Positions 1 through 6,600 of a stretch of 64,000 bases of DNA are shown one piece after another. The position numbers and the translations under genes were made by a program. The notes under the pieces were generated by a model. The model was given only the letters and a program-made list of their open reading frames with translations, was not told the DNA's origin and made no database searches. The DNA comes from JABDKJ01 sp964609215 (GTDB lineage: Bacteria > Bacteroidota > Bacteroidia > Flavobacteriales_D > JABDKJ01): the NCBI GenBank assembly GCA_964609215.1, contig CAZSQZ010000018.1, forward strand, positions 1-64,000, given 5' to 3'. Position 1 is the first letter of the stretch, and the number at the start of each line of letters is the position of its first letter.

Positions 1-605
1 AAATTTCAACTGTCACCTCACCACAATTATCAGAAGCAGTATAGTCAGGAGCAGGAACAGGCTCATCGCATTCAACAGTAGCATCAGGAGCAACCTCCAA
101 TTCAGGAGCAGTTGTGTCTACAACACTAATTGTCTGAGTAACAGTTGTTGAATTCTCACAAGCATCTGTTGCAACCCATGTTCTAAGAATAGTATATTCT
201 TGTGGACAAGATCCCATTACAATTTGCTCCGTCATTTCAATTTCTAATGGAGCAGGGCAATTATCTGTAAACATTGGATCTGCAGAAGGCACAACATCAT
301 CACATTGAACTGTAAGATCCATAGGCTCTGTAAAAGATGGAGCCTCGTTGTCTTCAGGAATTTCAATTATTTGAGTCACTGTACCAGTATTTCCACAATT
401 GTCAGTAGCGCTATATGTTCTAACTATTGTTTTTAAGCAATCTTCAATAGTTACTTCATCTCCTACAAAATCAACACTAGCAATTCCAAAAGGATCGGTT
501 GCAATAACTAAATCAGTATTTGGAGCTGGTGTATCCGCATTACATGGAAGTAATACGTCAGCAATTTCCTCAATTACTGGAGGTTGAGCATCACAAGCAT
601 TAATT
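1..605 (-). repeat. Start of HYR-like array of adhesin A
   Basis: Two complete HYR-like repeats and the start of a third follow the last DUF11 linker (NACDAQPPVIEE near 600). Each shows the pattern DxxAP..., VxCD, a TDNC loop, an RTWVATDAC segment and a TQTISVV closing strand. The same DUF11-to-HYR junction occurs in adhesin C, so a longer HYR array and then a sorting domain are expected beyond the edge. Confidence 0.8.
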
Positions 606-3600
606 AATGCTGGATCATGATCATCTTCATCAGTAGTAGGATTGTCATCACCAGGAGTACCTGTACCATCTCCGTCAACTGCGTTATCAGCTGGAGAATC
701 AGGATCACCGCCAGCATCATTCGTATTGTCACCATCTGGTGTAGAATCTATATCATCTTGCCCAAGTGCGTTATCCGCATCAGAAATTTCAGCAAAGTTG
801 ATTAGATCTCCACCAGTAAAGTTGTTATCTATTTGTAATGTAACATCAACCGTAGTTGTTGCACCTGCAGCTAAAGCACCTAGATCAAAAGTTCCATCAG
901 CATTCCAATCAGCATCAGCTAAAGTCATTCCAGCAGGAACATAATCAGTTAATACTATATCTGTAGCATCAAGTGTTCCTTGATTGATAACTGTTATAGT
1001 ATACGTTACTAAATCTCCAGGTAAGTAAGGTCCATCGGTAACTACTTCTTTAGTCAATGCCAAATCAAAGATTTGCTCAACAGTAACAGAAGCAGGATCG
1101 TGATCATCTTCATCCGTATCAGGATTATCATCACCCGGAGCACCCGTACCGTCACCATCAACAGCATCGTCAGCAGGAGAGTCAGGATCACCACCAGCAT
1201 CATTTGTATCATCCCCATCAGGAGTAGAGTCAACATCGTCAGAACCAGCAGGGTTAGTCGCGTCAGAAATTTCAGCGAAATTAACTAACTCAGTTCCTTG
1301 GAAATCAGAATCAATAGTTAAAGTAACATCAACTGTAGTAGTTGCGCCAGCCGCTAAAGGACCANNNNNNNNNNNNNNNNNNNNNNNNNNNNNNNNNNNN
1401 NNNNNNNNNNNNNNNNNNNNNNNNNNNNNNNNNNNNNNNNNNNNNNNNNNNNNNNNNNNNNNNNCACCTGGATCTTGAACACCGTTATCGTTTTCATCAG
1501 CAAATACTGTAGAACCGATAGAAAGTGTTTGTTCAACAGGAATAGAAGCAGGATCGTGATCATCTTCATCCGTATCAGGATTATCATCACCCGGAGTACC
1601 CGTACCGTCACCATCAACAGCATCGTCAGCAGGAGAATCAGGATCACCACCAGCATCATTTGTATCGTCTCCATCAGGAGTAGAGTCAACGTCATCAGAA
1701 CCAGCAGGGTTAGTCGCGTCAGAAATTTCAGCGAAGTTAACCAGTTCAGAACCGTTGAAGTTATCATCAATAGTTAAAGTAACATCAACTGTAGTAGTTG
1801 CGCCAGCCGCTAAAGGACCAAGATCGAAAGTACCATCAGCATTCCAGTCAGGATCGTTGTTGGTCATTCCAGCAGGAACATAATCAGTGATTGTTACTGA
1901 AGTTGCATCTGCTGCACCTTGGTTGATCACAGTGATAGTAAATGTTACATCATCACCAGGAGCAAAAGGACCAGCCGAGCTTAATTCTTTCGTCAATGCT
2001 AAATCGAAAACAGGAACAAAACCAAAGTCAAGTGTCATGTTACCATTGTCATCGTCTGCAGCATCTTGGTTACCACCTTCACCAGGCTCATCTGTAGGCT
2101 CATCACCAGCAGAAAGCGTGATTACGTTAGACCAAACACCAGTACCAGCGCCATCAGGCTGAAGACCGTTATCATCGCTATCAGAATCGTTATTAGGATC
2201 ATCAGTAGTAGCAGTATCTGAAGAAGAAGTAGGGAAGTCAGGATCAAGGTTCATGATCTTACCGTAGTAATCACCAGGAGCTAATCCATCTACAAAGTAG
2301 TTTCCATCTGCATCTGTTACATCAGACCCAACAAGTACATCGTCCCCATTTTCAGGGATACCGTCAGGACCAACAGAGAAGATTTGAACTTCAATACCTT
2401 CGATACCTTCCTCACCTGGATCTTGAACACCGTTATCGTTTTCATCAGCAAATACTGTAGAACCGATTGAAAGTTCAGGAATGAAACCGAAATCCAATGT
2501 CATGTTACCATTGGCATCATCGTCATCATCTTGTGTTCCACCAGAACCATCTTCATCATTACCCGTTGGTTCGTCACCAGCAGAAAGCGTGATCACGTTA
2601 GACCAAACACCTGTTCCAGCACCATCAGGTTGAAGACCGTTATCATCAGAATCAGAATTATTATTAGGGTCACCAGTTGTAGCAGTATCTGTAGAAGAAG
2701 TTTGGAAATCAGGATCTAGATCCATGATTTTTCCATAATAATCTCCTGGTAGAAGACCATCTACAAAGTAATCTCCATTTGCATCTGTTACATCAGAACC
2801 AACAAGTACATCATCACCGTTTTCCGGAATACCATCAGGACCAACAGAGAAGATTTGAACTTCAATACCTTCAATACCAGGTTCACTTGGATCTTGAGTT
2901 CCATTATCATTATTGTCAACAAACACTGTAGAACCAATGCTTAATTGAGGAACAAAACCAAAGTCAAGTGTCATGTTACCATTGTCATCGTCCGCAGCAT
3001 CTTGGTTACCACCTTCACTAGGCTCATCTGTAGGTTCACTATCACCTACTAATGTGATTACGTTAGACCAAACACCTGTTCCATCACCATCAGGTTGAAG
3101 ACCGTTATCATCACCATCGGTATCATTATTTGGGTTATCAGTTGATCCAATGTCAGAAGATGATAAAGTGAAATCAGGATCAAGATCCATGATCTTACCA
3201 TAGTAATCACCAGGAGCCAATCCATCTATGAAGTAGTTTCCATCTGCATCAGTTACATCAGAACCAACAAGCACATCATCACCATTTTCAGGGATACCGT
3301 CAGGACCAACAGAGAAGATTTGAACTTCAACACCTTCGATACCTTCTTCACCTGGATCTTGAACACCGTTATTATTGTTATCAGCGAATACCGTAGAACC
3401 GATAGATAACTCAGGAATGAATCCGAAATCCAATGTCATGTTACCATTGGCATCATCAGAATCATCTTGATCACCACCAGAACCATCTTCATCATTACCT
3501 GTTGGCTCATCACCAGCAGAAAGTGTGATCACGTTAGACCAAACACCTGCTCCAGCGCCATCAGGTTGAAGACCGTTGTCATCAGAATCAGAATTATTAT

Positions 3601-6600
3601 TAGGGTCACCAGTTGTAGCAGTATCTGTAGAAGAAGTTTGGAAATCAGGATCTAAGTCCATGATTTTACCATAATAATCTCCAGGAAGAAGACCACCTAC
3701 AAAGTAATCACCATCTGCATCAGTTACATCAGAACCAACAAGTATATCATCACCGTTTTCCGGAATACCGTCAGGACCAACAGAGAAGATTTGAACTTCA
3801 ATACCTTCAATACCAGGTTCACCTGGATCTTGAACACCATTGTCATTATTGTCAACAAATACTGTCGATCCAATTGAAAGTTCTGGTCTGATTCCGAAAT
3901 CGATATCAGGGTTACCAGGAGGATTTACCTCAAAGCAATCAGTATCTCCATTTTCATCAGCATCTGAATCATCTGTGTCATCACATGAATCAGAATCCTG
4001 CTGTGTTATTTGAGTTCCATTAGGAAGGTCAGAAATATTTACATAGTAAGTAGCTCCTTCTTCAAAACAAACTTTGAATTCGTAGAAACCATCTTCATCT
4101 GAAGTAGTTGATTCTATTTCAATAGCTCCATCTTGCGTAGAACCTCCCATTCCATCATCAACACACTGGAATAAGGTTAAAGTAGCACCTTCTACTCCAG
4201 GTTCATCAGCATCTTGACAACCATCTGCATTGTTATCCAACCATACATAGTCACCAATCGTAATTTGTGGTTCTCTGATCACTTCAACAAGACCATTGAT
4301 ATCTAAACAACCTTCTAATTGAGAAATATTGTTTCCAGGAACATTACCTGAGATATTACCATAATAAGCTAAATGGTAAACAAAACAAGTGCCAGGACCA
4401 GCACCATCAAAGTCTACACCTAAAACATCATTTAATGTAGGAGGTAGACCTAAGATATTTCCATTCTCATCTGTGATAACAAAAGTGCTGTTATCACCAG
4501 CAATAGCTCCAGAGATTTGAATGTCATCAGCAGTAAGATTATCCGTTTCACCATCAATACAGAAAGTAACACTACCTGAAAGATCGTAAGCTTGAGGCTC
4601 TTGACGAATCACTTCAATAGGTCCGTTCAATTCGAAACAACCTTCTAGTTGAGAAGCATTGTTACCCGGAACAGCACCTTGAAGATCACCAAAGTAAGCG
4701 ATGTGCCAAACAAGGCAAACACCAGGACCGGCATCGTCAAAGTTTACACCAAAAAGATCGTTTAAAGTACCAGGAAGACCAAGGATGTTACCAAGGTCAT
4801 CAGTAATAACAAAAGAAGAGTTATCACCTGCAATAGCACCAGAAACTTGAATATCATCAGCTGAAAGGTTATCAGCCTCACCATCTATACAAATAGTAGC
4901 TCCACCAGTAAGGTCATAAGCTTGAGGCTCTTGACGAATTACTTCAACAAGACCATTGATATCCAAACAACCTTCTAATTGAGAAATGTTGTTTCCAGGA
5001 ACATTACCTGAGATATTACCATAATAAGCTAAATGGTAAACAAAACAAGTGCCAGGACCAGCACCATCAAAGTCTACACCTAAAACATCATTTAATGTAG
5101 GAGGTAGACCTAAGATATTTCCATTCTCATCTGTGATAACAAAAGTGCTGTTATCACCAGCAATAGCTCCAGAGATTTGAATGTCATCAGCAGTAAGATT
5201 ATCCGTTTCACCATCAATACAGAAAGTAACACTACCTGAAAGATCGTAAGCTTGAGGCTCTTGACGAATCACTTCAATAGGTCCGTTCAATTCGAAACAA
5301 CCTTCTAGTTGAGAAGCATTGTTACCCGGAACAGCACCTTGAAGATCACCAAAGTAAGCGATGTGCCAAACAAGGCAAACACCAGGACCGGCATCGTCAA
5401 AGTTTACACCAAAAAGATCGTTTAAAGTACCAGGAAGACCAAGGATGTTACCAAGGTCATCAGTAATAACAAAAGAAGAGTTATCACCTGCAATAGCACC
5501 AGAAACTTGAATATCATCAGCTGAAAGATTATCAGCTTCACCATCAATACATATAGTAGCTCCACCAGTAAGGTCATATGCTTGTGGTAACAAACCACCA
5601 ATAGTTACATCTGGTAAATCTACTGGGCAATCATTATTACCCCATCTAACCCATATATCGTAAGTTCCAGAGGCAAGATTGTTAACAGTACCAGATCCAG
5701 AATTGTCTAGGAAATTATAAGGATAAGTATTTCCTCCATCGATAGAAAATTCGATGTTCGTTCTATTTGGATTATCTGGGAAAGTAAAGGTGATTGAACC
5801 GTTATTTTCATCACAAAGAGCATCGTTTCCAGAAGCTGTTGCCTCTGGCAATTCTTCCACAACTACGGTTACCTCTTGTTGAGCTTCACATCCTTCACAA
5901 TCCGTCACTGTTACAGTATAAGTAGTTGTAACTTCTGGGTTAACGGTAATAGAAGGAGTAGTTTCTCCAGTAGACCATAGATAAGAAACTTCAGAACTTG
6001 CTTCTCCATTTCCACTACAAATTTCTACCTGAGTATTATACTTTAAAGAAATGTTCGCTACACAAATGTGTTGACCTTGGCTTCCAAAGTTTAGATCTAA
6101 GGTATTATTTCCTCCATAGTTGTATGGTAAAGCTGAAGGGTTTATGTTGTATGTCACAACATTATTTGGTTCGCACTGATTGAACTCGCATGGCAATTCA
6201 GTAGGATTAAAATGACCAATTACATAACCGTTTAATTCGATTGGATAATTGTATGCATCCTGAGCACTTGTGCCATTGCAAGCAGCAATATTTAAAGTTA
6301 ATTCTATGGAAGTTATTTGTTCATTACTGTTCCCAATAGGATCAGGCATATTAATAACATCTTCATATCCTGGATCTATGGTTGAAGTGAATTCATCACC
6401 GCAAATTAAACCACTTGAAATATACTCCCACTGATCTATATCTAATGTGTAAGAGTTAGTAATTGTATTGCATACTTGACCACAATTTACTTCAACAACT
6501 GTCCAGTAATGAGCTTGTTCTTGATTGTCATTCCATAAACCGTTTGACAATACATGAGCATAATCTTCATTACCATTATAATCGTTTGGCTCACCAGTAT

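Noticed and set aside
642..944. 100-codon plus-strand frame (also mirrored at 24007-24306)
   Set aside because: Antisense to the DUF11 acidic linker. Similar frames recur wherever that coding repeat occurs, so the open frame is a by-product of the codon pattern.
4281..5600. Tandem repeats considered as a CRISPR array or mobile element
   Set aside because: The repeats are coding, 330/660 bp long, in frame and without spacers, terminal inverted repeats or a transposase.
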